From Streptomyces fructofermentans (GTDB lineage Bacteria; Actinomycetota; Actinomycetes; Streptomycetales; Streptomycetaceae), in contig NZ_BMWD01000009.1 of assembly GCF_014651055.1 (NCBI RefSeq), positions 80,840 to 144,839 of the forward strand: a stretch of 64,000 nucleotides of DNA, given 5' to 3'. A program made the translations under genes and the position numbers. Positions 26,749 to 36,085 of this stretch are shown here, one piece after another. Position 1 is the first letter of the stretch; every line of letters begins with the position of its first letter. The notes under the pieces are model-generated. The model was given only the letters and a program-made list of their open reading frames with translations, had not been told where the DNA came from and made no database searches.

Positions 26749-28506
26749 ATGAGCGAGTTCGCGGTCGGGGAGACCGACTTTCTGCTGGACGGGCGGCCCG
26801 TGCGGCTGCTGTCGGGGGCGCTGCACTACTTCCGGGTGCACGAGGAGCAGTGGGGGCACCGCCTGGCGATGCTGCGGGCGATGGGCCTGAACTGCGTGGA
26901 GACGTACGTGCCGTGGAATCTCCACGAGCCGCGTCCGGGTGACGTCCGGGACGTGGGGGCGCTCGGCCGGTTCCTGGACGCGGCTCGTGCGGCGGGGCTG
27001 TGGGCGATCGTGCGCCCGGGTCCTCACATCTGCGCCGAGTGGGAGAACGGGGGTCTGCCGCAGTGGGTGACCGGTGCGCCGGGGGCCCGGGTGCGGACCC
27101 GGGACGAGCGGTTCCTCGGGCAGGTGGGCCGCTGGTTCGACCGGCTGCTGCCGGAGGTCGTGCCGCGGCAGCTCGGCCGCGGCGGCCCGGTGGTCATGGT
27201 GCAGGTCGAGAACGAGTACGGCAGTTACGGTTCGGACCGCGACTATCCCCGCCGGCTGGCGGAGCTGCTGCGTGCCGGGGGCGTGGAGGTGCCGCTGTTC
27301 ACGTCGGACGGTGCCGAGGACCACATGCTCACCGGCGGCGCCCTGGAGGGAGTGACGGCCACCGTGAACTTCGGTTCGCGGGCGCGGGCGGCGTTCGAGG
27401 TGCTGCGCGCGCACCGGCCGTCGGGGCCGCTGATGTGCATGGAGTTCTGGTGCGGCTGGTTCGACCACTGGGGAGCCGGGCACCAGGTGCGGGACCCGGG
27501 CGAGGCGGCGGGGGCGTTGCGCGAGGTCCTGGAGTGCGGGGCCTCGGTGAACCTGTACATGGCGCACGGGGGCACGAACTTCGGGGGCTGGGCGGGTGCG
27601 AACCGGGGCGGGGCGCTGCACGACGGGCCGCTGCGGCCGGACGTGACGTCGTACGACTACGACGCGCCGGTGGACGAGTACGGTCGCCCCACCGCGAAGT
27701 TCTGGGCGTTCCGGTCGGGCCTGGCCGAGTACGCGGACGCCCCGCCGCCCGCTCTGCCGCCCGCGCCGCCCGTGCTGGGCTCCCCCGCCGCCGTCGACCT
27801 CACGGACAGGGCGCCGCTGTCCGCGGTGCTCGACGCGCTCGGCGAGCCGGAGGAGGAACACCCGGTGCCGCCCACGTTCGAGGAACTGGGTGTGGACCGG
27901 GGCCTGGTGCGCTACACGGTCGACGTGCCGGGGCCGCGTGGCCCGTACCCGCTGTCGGTGCGCGGGCTGCGGGATCTCGCGGTGGTGTACGTCGACGGGG
28001 TGCGGGCCGGAGTGCTGACGGAGGAGGAGCCGCTGCTCGGCGAGCCGGTCGCCGGGCCCGCGCGCGTGGAGCTGTGGGTGGAGTCGCTGGGGCGGGTCAA
28101 CTACGGGCCGCGCACCGGGGAGCCGAAGGGTGTCACCGGTGGCGTGCTGCACGAGCGGCAGTTTCTGCACGGGGTGCGCGCGCGGGCGCTGCGGCTGGAC
28201 GCGTTCGACGCCGGGGTGGGGCGGGTGCCGTTCCGGGCCCGTGGCGGGGAGGGCGGGCCCGGTCTGTACCGGGGCACCGCGACGGTCTCGGGCGCCGGCG
28301 ACGCGCTGCTCGAACTCCCCGGCTGGACGCGGGGGTTCGTGTGGGTGAACGGGTTCTGCCTGGGCCGTTACTGGTCGTTGGGCCCGCAGTCGTCGCTGTT
28401 CGTCCCCGGGCCGGTGCTGCGGGAGGGTGTCAACGACGTGTGGGTGCTGGAGTTCGAGGAGACGTCCGGGCCGCCCGTGCTGCGGGGTGCGGGCGCGGGC
28501 GGCTGA
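26749..28506 (+). CDS. Beta-galactosidase, glycoside hydrolase family 35
   Basis: This 585-residue family 35 glycosidase hydrolyses terminal beta-galactosides. The TIM-barrel begins with LLSGALHYFRVHEEQWGHRLAML. The acid/base is Glu156 in VQVENEYGSYG and the nucleophile is Glu232 in MEFWCGWFDHWG. NLYMAHGGTNFG and TSYDYDAPVDEYG follow, then C-terminal jelly-roll domains ending in GFVWVNGFCLGRYWSLGPQ. No signal peptide is present, so it acts on imported oligosaccharides. The ATG at 26749 is taken because the conserved region starts about 15 residues later. It converges on the GNAT gene 12 bases away. Confidence 0.95.
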   Translation: MSEFAVGETDFLLDGRPVRLLSGALHYFRVHEEQWGHRLAMLRAMGLNCVETYVPWNLHEPRPGDVRDVGALGRFLDAARAAGLWAIVRPGPHICAEWENGGLPQWVTGAPGARVRTRDERFLGQVGRWFDRLLPEVVPRQLGRGGPVVMVQVENEYGSYGSDRDYPRRLAELLRAGGVEVPLFTSDGAEDHMLTGGALEGVTATVNFGSRARAAFEVLRAHRPSGPLMCMEFWCGWFDHWGAGHQVRDPGEAAGALREVLECGASVNLYMAHGGTNFGGWAGANRGGALHDGPLRPDVTSYDYDAPVDEYGRPTAKFWAFRSGLAEYADAPPPALPPAPPVLGSPAAVDLTDRAPLSAVLDALGEPEEEHPVPPTFEELGVDRGLVRYTVDVPGPRGPYPLSVRGLRDLAVVYVDGVRAGVLTEEEPLLGEPVAGPARVELWVESLGRVNYGPRTGEPKGVTGGVLHERQFLHGVRARALRLDAFDAGVGRVPFRARGGEGGPGLYRGTATVSGAGDALLELPGWTRGFVWVNGFCLGRYWSLGPQSSLFVPGPVLREGVNDVWVLEFEETSGPPVLRGAGAGG

Positions 28507-28518
28507 CGCCGGTTCGGG

Positions 28519-28971
28519 TCAGGGCCGGGCGGGCCCGAGGGCCTTGTGGAGGTGGACGTCCTGGTGGCCGCCGGGGATGCCGTCGGTGCGGCCGGTCTCG
28601 CGGTAGCCGAGGCGCCGGTAGAAGTCGGGTGCCTGGAAGGTGAACGACGAGACGATCATGTCGGCGCAGCCGCGGCGCCGGGCCTCCGCCTCGGCCTCGC
28701 GCATGAGTTTCGTGCCCCATCCCGCGTGGCGCTGGTCCTCGCGCACCCAGAGCATGTCGACGGCGCACAGGGTGCCCCAGAACCAGCCGGTGAGCCCTCC
28801 GGCGACGTCGCCGCGCCCGTCGGTCGCCCGTACCGAGAACTCGGCGGGTTCCCCGGCTCCGGTGGCCCGGTTGTTGAACTCGGTGAGTTCGCGGTCGAGC
28901 CGTTTCGACAGTTCCTCGTCCTGGCCGCCGACCCGCAGGGACGCGGTGGCGGGCTCGTGTTCGGCGCTCAT
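28519..28971 (-). CDS. GNAT-family N-acetyltransferase
   Basis: The product is a 150-residue GCN5-related acetyltransferase. The acetyl-CoA pyrophosphate loop is in QRHAGWGTKLMREAEAEARRRGC, preceded by the strand CAVDMLWV and followed by FQAPDFYRRLGYRETGR, the typical C-terminal motif. The ending GHQDVHLHKAL resembles GNATs acting on small molecules; the substrate is unknown. It stands alone between convergent GH35 and the trypsin terminator region. Confidence 0.88.
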   Translation of the reverse strand: MSAEHEPATASLRVGGQDEELSKRLDRELTEFNNRATGAGEPAEFSVRATDGRGDVAGGLTGWFWGTLCAVDMLWVREDQRHAGWGTKLMREAEAEARRRGCADMIVSSFTFQAPDFYRRLGYRETGRTDGIPGGHQDVHLHKALGPARP

Positions 28972-29204
28972 GGGACGCAGTATCGGGGGCGGCGCACGCC
29001 CCGGTCGACCGAAAATCGCCGACCTCACCGGGCATGGGGTGCGGGAGGGGGTGTGCCAGGCGGGCGGGGCGCCGCGGGAGGCCGGGGACGGGCGCGAGGG
29101 ACGGAGACGCGGGCCGGGACGCAGACGGGTCAGGGGCGCGAGCGCAGGGGTGCGGGCGAAGGGCGGAGGGGGGCGGGCGGAGGGCGCAGGGGGGCGAGCC
29201 GGAA

Positions 29205-29237
29205 AGGGGCGTTCGCGGGGTGCCCGCGAACGCCCCT
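29205..29237 (-). terminator. Terminator of the trypsin gene
   Basis: A perfect 15-bp stem (29205-29219 with 29223-29237) with a 3-base GTG loop lies 18 bases past the protease stop. The remaining DNA back to 28972 is G-rich low-complexity sequence with no gene. Confidence 0.85.
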
Positions 29238-29254
29238 CCACCGGACCCGTACGC

Positions 29255-30055
29255 CTACAGCGTCGCCGCGGCGCTGGCTATCGCGCTCGCGAACGTGGAG
29301 ACCTCGGTGTAGACACCGGGCACCAGCGGCCGTGCGCAGCCGTCGCCCCAGCTGACGATCCCGACCTGGATCCACGCGCCGCCGTCGTCCTTGCGGAACA
29401 TGGGCCCGCCGGAGTCGCCCTGGCAGGTGTCGACCCCGCCGCGCGGCAGCCCGGCGCACAGTTCCTGCGAGGGAACGAGGTCGCCGCCGTAGTGCAGCTT
29501 GCACCTGCGGTCGCTGACGAACGGCACCTTGGCCTTGAGCAGCTTGGTCGAGCCCGTGTTGGCGTTCTCCGCCGTGTCGCCCCAGCCCGCGATGATGAAC
29601 GCGCCCCTGTTGTAGCGGGTGTTCGTCGCGATCTTCAGCGTGGGCCGATCGATGGGCCGGGCGAGCTTGACGAGCGCCCAGTCCTTGCCGGTTCCGTTGT
29701 AGCCCGGGGCCTGGAGGACCTTGGTGGACTTGACCTTGATCGCCGCGGGGTCGCCGAGGTCGGTGACCCCGGCGGTCGCGGTGATGCGGGTGGTGCTGCC
29801 CGAACCGGACACGCAGTGCGCGGCGGTCAGGACGACGTCCTTCTTGTAGAGCGCGCCGCCGCAGCCCATGGACAGGTGGACCATGAACGGGAACTCGTTC
29901 TGCGCGGCGGGAACGCCCCCGACCACCGGCGCGGGAGCGGCCTGGGCGGCGAGAGGCTGGAGGCTCGCGGTCGCGAGGGCGACGGCACCCACCGCCGCGG
30001 CCCGCCGGAAGGCGGTTCTCCCGAGGAAACTGAACCTGCTATTGGTCAACATCAT
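29255..30055 (-). CDS. Secreted trypsin-like serine protease
   Basis: This protease of about 266 residues is closely similar to Streptomyces griseus trypsin. The signal peptide (RAAAVGAVALATASLQPLAAQA) and a very short propeptide end before VVGGVPAAQNEFPFMV. The catalytic triad is in LTAAHCVSG, KDWALVKLARP and CQGDSGGPMF. The Asp of GGVDTCQGDSGG at the base of the S1 pocket predicts cleavage after Arg or Lys. Three adjacent ATGs (30064, 30055, 30052) can start translation and no ideally spaced ribosome binding site decides between them. It is divergent from the zinc-protease-like gene. Confidence 0.95.
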   Translation of the reverse strand: MMLTNSRFSFLGRTAFRRAAAVGAVALATASLQPLAAQAAPAPVVGGVPAAQNEFPFMVHLSMGCGGALYKKDVVLTAAHCVSGSGSTTRITATAGVTDLGDPAAIKVKSTKVLQAPGYNGTGKDWALVKLARPIDRPTLKIATNTRYNRGAFIIAGWGDTAENANTGSTKLLKAKVPFVSDRRCKLHYGGDLVPSQELCAGLPRGGVDTCQGDSGGPMFRKDDGGAWIQVGIVSWGDGCARPLVPGVYTEVSTFASAIASAAATL

Positions 30056-30223
30056 CCCTTTCATGGGGATTTGAGTGCGCGGAAGGGCGCACAGAAGTAT
30101 GAGGATCATGGGGCATCGACGGCAAGGGCGGATCTCACGGTCCGGCCGGGCAACCCGGCCCGGCGGATTCCGCTCTCGTCCCCGTAGAGTGGAGGGAGTT
30201 CGGGGCCTCTTGGGGGGACGGGC

Positions 30224-31120
30224 GTGGCGAACGGCGGTCCGGTCGAGCACGGCTATCCGCACCTGGAGACGGTGCGGGCGGCGGTGACCGCGCTGTACAA
30301 GCGCCTCTCGTACGACACCGTCCGGACCTTCGCGAGCAGCGTGCCCCTCGCCGACGTGGCGTTCGGGGACACCGACGACCTGCATCTGGGGGCCCAGCGG
30401 GTGGCCCGTGAACTGGTGCTGCACTTCCGGTTGCCGGACGCCCGGATGATCGTGGGCTTCCGGGAGATGGAGCACGCGGCGAGCGTCGAACTGGCGGCGG
30501 GCCCGGAGTACTTCATCGAGCTGAACGACCGCTTCCGCCGGCACCGCAGGGACATCGGCGCGGCCCTCGCGCACGAGGTGATGCACGTGTACCTGCACCG
30601 GCTCGGGCTCTCTTTCCCGGGCACGCGCGACAACGAGATCCTCACGGACACCGCGACGACGTACCTCGGCGCGGGCTGGCTGCTGCTGGACGCGTTCCGG
30701 GAGGACGCCACGTCCTCGCAGAAGCTCGGCTATCTGACACCGGAGGAGTTCGGGTACGTGCTGGCGAAGCGCTCCCTGGCGTTCGGCGAGGACCCCGCCA
30801 CGTGGTTCACCAGCCCGCAGGCGTACACCGCGTACACCCGCGGGCTGGACCGGGCCCGGCACGACGAGCGGCAGCCGCCGCTGACGGCCGCCGGATGGGC
30901 GGGCCGCCGCCGCTACGCGAAGGACCGCAGGCACGCCCAGGAGCAGGCCGCCCCGTCCGCGCCCGCGGGCACCCCGTACAGCTTCACACCGGACGACGGC
31001 GGCCCGTTGCGCGTCTCGTTCCCCTGCCCGACGTGCCACCAGCGGATCCGGGTGCCGGTCCGGGGCCGGGTGAGGGCGCGCTGCGGGCTGTGCCGAACGG
31101 TTCTGGAGTGCGACACATAG
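30224..31120 (+). CDS. Putative zinc metalloprotease with C-terminal zinc ribbon
   Basis: This 298-residue protein is of unknown exact role. An HExxH-type motif, ALAHEVMHVYLHRLGL (His117, Glu118, His121), followed by DNEILTDTATTYLGAGWLLL (candidate third ligand in NEILTD) suggests a zinc peptidase of the gluzincin kind. The C-terminus has two Cys pairs (CPTCHQRIRVPVRGRVRARCGLC), a zinc ribbon. No signal peptide or transmembrane segment is present, so it is cytoplasmic. The GTG follows a GGGGGGAC sequence. The ankyrin-repeat gene lies 128 bases downstream. Confidence 0.75.
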   Translation: MANGGPVEHGYPHLETVRAAVTALYKRLSYDTVRTFASSVPLADVAFGDTDDLHLGAQRVARELVLHFRLPDARMIVGFREMEHAASVELAAGPEYFIELNDRFRRHRRDIGAALAHEVMHVYLHRLGLSFPGTRDNEILTDTATTYLGAGWLLLDAFREDATSSQKLGYLTPEEFGYVLAKRSLAFGEDPATWFTSPQAYTAYTRGLDRARHDERQPPLTAAGWAGRRRYAKDRRHAQEQAAPSAPAGTPYSFTPDDGGPLRVSFPCPTCHQRIRVPVRGRVRARCGLCRTVLECDT

Positions 31121-31202
31121 GGGCGGGCTCGGAGGCGGCGGGACACGGGTCCACCGGCGGGGGCGGCAGCCGACGCAGAGGTGCGGCGCGGGCACAGGCA
31201 GG

Positions 31203-31231
31203 GGCAGAGGCAGAGGCAGAGGCAGAGGCAG
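31203..31231. repeat. GGCAGA hexanucleotide microsatellite
   Basis: GGCAGA is repeated 4.8 times immediately upstream of the ankyrin gene's ribosome binding site (GGAGG at 31236). A change in copy number would shift the leader length without altering a frame. Confidence 0.85.
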
Positions 31232-31248
31232 TGACGGAGGAACGATCC

Positions 31249-32079
31249 ATGGGGAATCCGGCGGCCGCGCTCCACGCGGCGGTCCACGCGGGCGACGAGC
31301 GGGCGGTCGCCCGGCTGCTGCGCGCGGGCGCGAGCCCGGAGGCGACGGACGACGAGGGCGTCACCGCCCTGTACACGGCGGCCGCGGACGGCCGTTCCGC
31401 CGTCGTACGCCTCCTGCTGGCCTCCGGGGCCGCCCCCGACCGGTTGAGCGGGGACGGCGAGTCCCCGCTGTGCGGGGCGGCGTGCTGGGGCCGCACCGAT
31501 GCCGTACGCGAACTGCTGGCGGCCGGGGCCGCGCCGGACCTGGCCGAGGAGTTCGGCCACACGGCGTCGACCTGGGCCGTGCGGGGCGGCCACACCGCCG
31601 TGCTCGCCGAACTGCTGGCCGCGGGCGCCGACCCGGACCGCCCGATGCCCCCGCCCGGCGGCGAACCCCTGCTGGTGGCGGCGGTCCGCCGGGGCTCCCC
31701 CGGCTGCGTACGCCTGCTCTTCGCGCACGGCGCCGCAGCGCGCCCCGAGGCCCTGGCCGAGGCCCGCCGGCTGTCGGCGCGGGACGTGGAGGCCGAGCTG
31801 CGGGGCGCCCTGGAGCGGGCGCACGGCCCCGGTCACTCGTTCACGACCCGCCGCTTCACCCGGGACGGTGGCGGACGCGGACTCGGCGGCGACGCCGTCG
31901 GCGTCGTGGAGGTGACGCTCCTGCGCGACGGCCGGCCGGCCGCGTCCGACGACCGGGAGACGGGCCAGGCCGAGGTCCTCGCGCTCCTCGAAGCGGGGCC
32001 CGGCCCGTCGGGGGCCGCACCGGCGGCCGACCCCTCGGCCCCCTCGGCCCCGCGGACCGGCGGACCGGCGGCGCCATGA
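31249..32079 (+). CDS. Ankyrin-repeat protein
   Basis: The product is 276 residues. Residues 1-165 form about five ankyrin repeats (for example ALHAAVHAGDERAVARLLRAG, TALYTAAADGRSAVVRLLLAS, LCGAACWGRTDAVRELLAAG), a protein-binding scaffold. The C-terminal part (GHSFTTRRFTRDGGGRG ... VEVTLLRDGRPAASDDRETGQ) is not ankyrin and ends in a Pro/Ala tail. The ATG at 31249 has GGAGG eight bases upstream. The partner is unknown; the zinc-protease-like protein encoded upstream is a candidate by position only. Confidence 0.85.
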   Translation: MGNPAAALHAAVHAGDERAVARLLRAGASPEATDDEGVTALYTAAADGRSAVVRLLLASGAAPDRLSGDGESPLCGAACWGRTDAVRELLAAGAAPDLAEEFGHTASTWAVRGGHTAVLAELLAAGADPDRPMPPPGGEPLLVAAVRRGSPGCVRLLFAHGAAARPEALAEARRLSARDVEAELRGALERAHGPGHSFTTRRFTRDGGGRGLGGDAVGVVEVTLLRDGRPAASDDRETGQAEVLALLEAGPGPSGAAPAADPSAPSAPRTGGPAAP

Positions 32080-32400
32080 CCACGTGACCCCATGATCAAT
32101 GCCTCATGACCCATGACCCATGACCCGGAACCCGGGACTCGCGGACCCGGAACTCGCAGTCCCGGAACTCGCGGACCTGGAACTCGCGGACCCGGGACTC
32201 GCGGACCCAGGACTCGCGGACCCGGGACTCGCGGGCCTCGTCGCCGAGGGGCCTCATGACCCGTGCCCGGCGACTGCCACCGGGCCACCCGGCCCCCCGG
32301 CGGACCGCCCGCCCGGCCGTCCGGTCACCCGGTGGACCGCCCGCCCGGCGGCCCGGTACCGCGCGGTCCTGTCGGCCCGTTCACGGGCGTCCGGCGCCGC
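32080..32400. repeat. Intergenic region with seven 15-bp tandem repeats
   Basis: No gene is supported here. Copies of a CGGGACTCGCGGACC-type unit run head to tail from 32133 to 32237 (7 units, each differing by 0-3 bases). They are preceded by short CCATGAC repeats (about 32095-32126) and followed by GC-rich CCGCCCGGC sequence. The unit length is a multiple of three, so an open frame reads as repeated five-residue blocks (P-G-L-A-D), but that frame runs antisense into the SDR gene and has no ribosome binding site. Confidence 0.85.
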
Positions 32401-33309
32401 CTACCGTGCCCCGTGGACCGGCTGGGGCGCCTCCGCGCGTGCCAGCAGGTCGCGGGCCGCGTCCCCGGCCCCCGCGGGCGTCCACCGCCCGCCCCTGTCC
32501 GTGCTCGGGCCGGGCCGCCAGCCCTCCATGACGGTGATCCGGCCGCCCTCGCTCTCGAACACCCGGCCGGTGACCCCCTCGCTCGCTCCCGAGCCCAGCC
32601 AGACGACGAGGGGGGACACGTTCTCGGGGGCCATCGCGTCGAAACCGCTGTCCGGCGCCGCCATGGCCTCGGCGAAGGCGGTCTCCGTCATCCGGGTGCG
32701 CGCGGCCGGCGCGACGGCGTTGACCTGCACCCCGTAGCGGCCCAGTTCGGCCGCGGCCACGAGTGTCAGCCCGATGATGCCCGCCTTCGCCGCGCTGTAG
32801 TTGCCCTGCCCGACGGAGCCCGACAGGCCCGCCCCGGAAGCGGTGTTGACGACCCGCGCGCGCGGTGCCCGTCCCTCCCGCGCCTCGGCCCGCCAGTGCG
32901 CGGCGGCATGCCTGAGAGGCAGGAAGTGGCCCTTGAGATGGACCCGCATGACGGCGTCCCAGTCGTCCTCGTCGAGGTTCACCAGCATCCGGTCGCGCAG
33001 GAACCCGGCGTTGTTGACGAGTGTGTCGAGCCGGCCGAACGACTCGACGGCCGTACGGATCAGGGACGCGGCACCCTCACCGGTCGCGATGTCGCCCCCG
33101 TGAGCGACGGCCTCGCCGCCGGCCGCGGTGATCTCGTCCACGACCCGCAGGGCCGGGCTGCCGGGGCCGGGCCGCCCGTCGAGGCCGACGCCGAGGTCGT
33201 TGACGACGACGCGGGCCCCCTCCGCCGCGAAGGCGAGGGCGTGCGCGCGCCCCAGTCCGCGCCCGGCTCCCGTGACGACGACCACCCGTCCGTCGCAGAT
33301 TCCCGCCAT
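32401..33309 (-). CDS. SDR dehydrogenase of the HIP pathway (Rv3548c-like)
   Basis: This 302-residue short-chain dehydrogenase has cofactor motif VTGAGRGLGRAHALAFAAEGA, an Asp for NAD(H) selectivity in VVVNDLGVGLDG, and the active site Ser/Tyr/Lys in NTASGAGLSGSVGQGNYSAAKAG. The variant GRAHALAFA...NDLG resembles peroxisomal multifunctional-enzyme hydroxyacyl-CoA dehydrogenases. It follows the second SDR gene by one base. Two SDR genes beside echA20-ipdABC mirrors Rv3548c-Rv3549c of the M. tuberculosis KstR2 regulon, so a role in oxidising hydroxyacyl-CoA intermediates of steroid C/D-ring breakdown is likely (inference). Confidence 0.88.
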   Translation of the reverse strand: MAGICDGRVVVVTGAGRGLGRAHALAFAAEGARVVVNDLGVGLDGRPGPGSPALRVVDEITAAGGEAVAHGGDIATGEGAASLIRTAVESFGRLDTLVNNAGFLRDRMLVNLDEDDWDAVMRVHLKGHFLPLRHAAAHWRAEAREGRAPRARVVNTASGAGLSGSVGQGNYSAAKAGIIGLTLVAAAELGRYGVQVNAVAPAARTRMTETAFAEAMAAPDSGFDAMAPENVSPLVVWLGSGASEGVTGRVFESEGGRITVMEGWRPGPSTDRGGRWTPAGAGDAARDLLARAEAPQPVHGAR

Positions 33310-33310
33310 C

Positions 33311-34045
<735 letters not shown>

Positions 34046-34095
34046 AGCCTCTCCCACTCGTCGGAATTCGCTGTTACCTTCAACTTCGGACCACA

Positions 34096-34115
34096 CCTAA
34101 CAAACGTTTGGTGGA
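34096..34115. promoter_or_regulatory. Candidate KstR2 operator 1 (SDR / echA20 divergent promoter)
   Basis: CCTAACAAACGTTTGGTGGA contains the palindrome AACAAACGTTTGGT, which fits the mycobacterial KstR2 motif AnCAAGnnCTTGnT except at the two inner G/C positions. It matches the second site at 40805 in 14 of 20 bases. Confidence 0.72.
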
Positions 34116-34133
34116 AAGGTAGCTGATGCTTCC

Positions 34134-35228
34134 ATGGGTGTCTCCACCTCGTCCCCGGAAAAGGGGATTTCCGTCGTCACGGTCGACTTCCCACCGGTGA
34201 ACGCCCTCCCGGTGCGCGGCTGGTTCGAGCTGGCGGACGCCGTGCGCGCGGCGGGCCGCGACGCGGAGGTGCGCTGTGTGGTGCTGACCGCGCGGGGCCG
34301 GGGGTTCAACGCGGGCGTGGACATCAAGGAGATGCAGCGGGACAGCGGGGAGGCGACGGGTCACGGCGTGCTGAGAGGGGCCAACCGAGGCTGCGCGGAG
34401 GCGTTCGCCGCGGTGTACGAGTGCGAGGTCCCCGTGGTCGCCGCCGTGCACGGCTTCTGCCTGGGCGGCGGCATCGGGCTCGTGGGGAACGCGGACGCGA
34501 TCGTGGCGAGCGAGGACGCGGTCTTCGGCCTGCCCGAGCTGGACCGGGGCGCCCTCGGCGCGGCCACGCATCTGGCCCGCCTGGTGCCTCAGCACCTGAT
34601 GCGCGCGCTGTACTACACCTCGCGCACGGCCACGGCCGCCGAACTGCACGCGCACGGATCGGTGTGGCGGGTCGTGCCGGGAGCGGAGCTGCCGGGTGCG
34701 GCGATGGAGCTGGCCCGCGAGATAGCGGGCAAGGACGGGGTGCTGATCCGGCTGGCCAAGGCCGCGATCAACGGCATCGACCCCGTCGACGTGCGCCGCA
34801 GCTACCGCTTCGAGCAGGGCTTCACCTTCGAGGCGAACCTCTCCGGGGTCGCGGACCGGGTCCGGGCCGGCTTCGGAAGGCCGGACGGCCCCACCGGCGA
34901 ACCGGCGACCGGGGGCGGGGCGGCGGTCGACGACGGGCAGGCGGTCGGGGACGGACCGACAGTCGGGGACGGGGCGGCGGCCGGGGACGGGCAGGCGGTC
35001 GGAGACAGACCGACGGCGGGCGACGAGCCGGAGACCGGAGACGGACCGCCCGTCAGGGACGAGCCGGAGACCGGAGACGGGCCGGAGACCGGAGACGCAC
35101 GGCGGGCCTGGCAGGACCGGGCGACCGGAGGAGGACCGGCGGGCGGAGAGCGGGCTGTCGGCGGCCCGGTGGACGGCCGGGAACCGGCGGGAGAGGAGCG
35201 AGCGGTGGGCGGAGGGGAGGGCCGGTGA
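34134..35228 (+). CDS. echA20: Enoyl-CoA hydratase-family ring hydrolase EchA20 with a repeat tail
   Basis: The product is 364 residues. Residues 1-255 are a crotonase-fold enzyme (VVLTARGRGFNAGVDIKEM; VVAAVHGFCLGGGIGLVGNADAIVAS; LPELDRGALGAATHLARLVP). EchA20 of M. tuberculosis opens the last steroid ring of HIEC-CoA by hydrolysis. The remaining ~110 residues are a low-complexity Gly/Asp/Pro tail built of GDG/GDEPETGDG units not found in the ~250-residue family norm. The stop overlaps the ipdA start (GTGA). The KstR2-like operator lies 19 bases upstream of the ATG, so repression in the absence of ligand is likely. Confidence 0.88.
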   Translation: MGVSTSSPEKGISVVTVDFPPVNALPVRGWFELADAVRAAGRDAEVRCVVLTARGRGFNAGVDIKEMQRDSGEATGHGVLRGANRGCAEAFAAVYECEVPVVAAVHGFCLGGGIGLVGNADAIVASEDAVFGLPELDRGALGAATHLARLVPQHLMRALYYTSRTATAAELHAHGSVWRVVPGAELPGAAMELAREIAGKDGVLIRLAKAAINGIDPVDVRRSYRFEQGFTFEANLSGVADRVRAGFGRPDGPTGEPATGGGAAVDDGQAVGDGPTVGDGAAAGDGQAVGDRPTAGDEPETGDGPPVRDEPETGDGPETGDARRAWQDRATGGGPAGGERAVGGPVDGREPAGEERAVGGGEGR

Positions 35229-36085
35229 GCGACAAGACCATGTCGGCGCGGGACGTCGTCGCGCGGCTGGAGAGCGGGATGACGATCGGCATCGGGGGCT
35301 GGGGCTCCCGCCGCAAACCGATGGCACTGGTGAGAGCGCTGCTCCGGTCCGAGATCACCGCTCTCACCGTCGTCTCGTACGGCGGCCCGGACGTCGGGAT
35401 GCTCGCGGCCGCCGGGCGCATCCGCAAGCTGGTCGCCCCCTTCGCGACGCTCGACTCCGTCCCGCTGGAACCGAACTTCCGCGCGGCCCGCGAGGCCGGC
35501 GCCCTGGAGCTGATGGAGGTCGACGAGGCGATGTTCATGTGGGGGCTGCGGGCCGCCGCCAACCGGCTGCCGTTCCTGCCGGTGCGGGCGGGCATCGGCT
35601 CGGACGTGATGCGGGTCAACCCCTCGCTGCGGACCGTCACCTCGCCGTACGAGGACGAGTCGGGCCACCACGAGACCCTCGTGGCCATGCCCGCCCTGCG
35701 CCTGGACGCCGCACTGGTCCACGTCAACCGTGCGGACCGGGCGGGCAACGGCCAGTACCTGGGCCCCGACCCGTACTTCGACGACCTGTTCTGCGAGGCG
35801 GCCGACACCGCCTACCTGTCGTGCGAGCGGATCGTCGACACCGCGGAACTGACGAAGGCGGCGCCCCCGCAGAGCCTGCTGGTCAAGCGGCTCCATGTGA
35901 CCGGAGTGGTGGAGGCGCCCGGCGGCGCGCACTTCACGTCCTGCGCGCCGGACCACGACCGGGACGAGGTGTTCCAGAGGCTCTACGCGTCCACGCCCTG
36001 GCCGGAGTTCGCGGAGCGCTTCCTCGGGGACGACGAGCGGGCCTACCGGTCGGCCGTGGCGGCCTGGCACGAGGAGGAGGCGTGA
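35225..36085 (+). CDS. ipdA: CoA-transferase-like hydrolase subunit alpha IpdA
   Basis: This 286-residue family I CoA-transferase alpha subunit begins ARDVVARLESGMTIGIGGWGSRRKPMALVRALL. With IpdB it forms a heterodimer that hydrolyses the carbocyclic ring of COCHEA-CoA in HIP breakdown (known for Rhodococcus and Mycobacterium). An acidic patch, LELMEVDEAMFMWGLRAAA, lies where the catalytic Glu of IpdA is expected. The GTG start overlaps the echA20 stop and the stop overlaps the ipdB start, so the subunits are translationally coupled. Length agrees with Rv3551 (about 290 residues). Confidence 0.92.
   Translation: MSDKTMSARDVVARLESGMTIGIGGWGSRRKPMALVRALLRSEITALTVVSYGGPDVGMLAAAGRIRKLVAPFATLDSVPLEPNFRAAREAGALELMEVDEAMFMWGLRAAANRLPFLPVRAGIGSDVMRVNPSLRTVTSPYEDESGHHETLVAMPALRLDAALVHVNRADRAGNGQYLGPDPYFDDLFCEAADTAYLSCERIVDTAELTKAAPPQSLLVKRLHVTGVVEAPGGAHFTSCAPDHDRDEVFQRLYASTPWPEFAERFLGDDERAYRSAVAAWHEEEA

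Noticed and set aside
32133..32237. Possible CRISPR or direct-repeat attachment site
   Set aside because: Units are head to tail without spacers, and no integrase or transposase gene is nearby.
32120..32737. Frame containing repeated five-residue P-G-L-A-D blocks, like a pentapeptide-repeat protein
   Set aside because: It arises from the 15-bp tandem DNA repeat, has no ribosome binding site, and its second half is antisense to a well-supported SDR gene.
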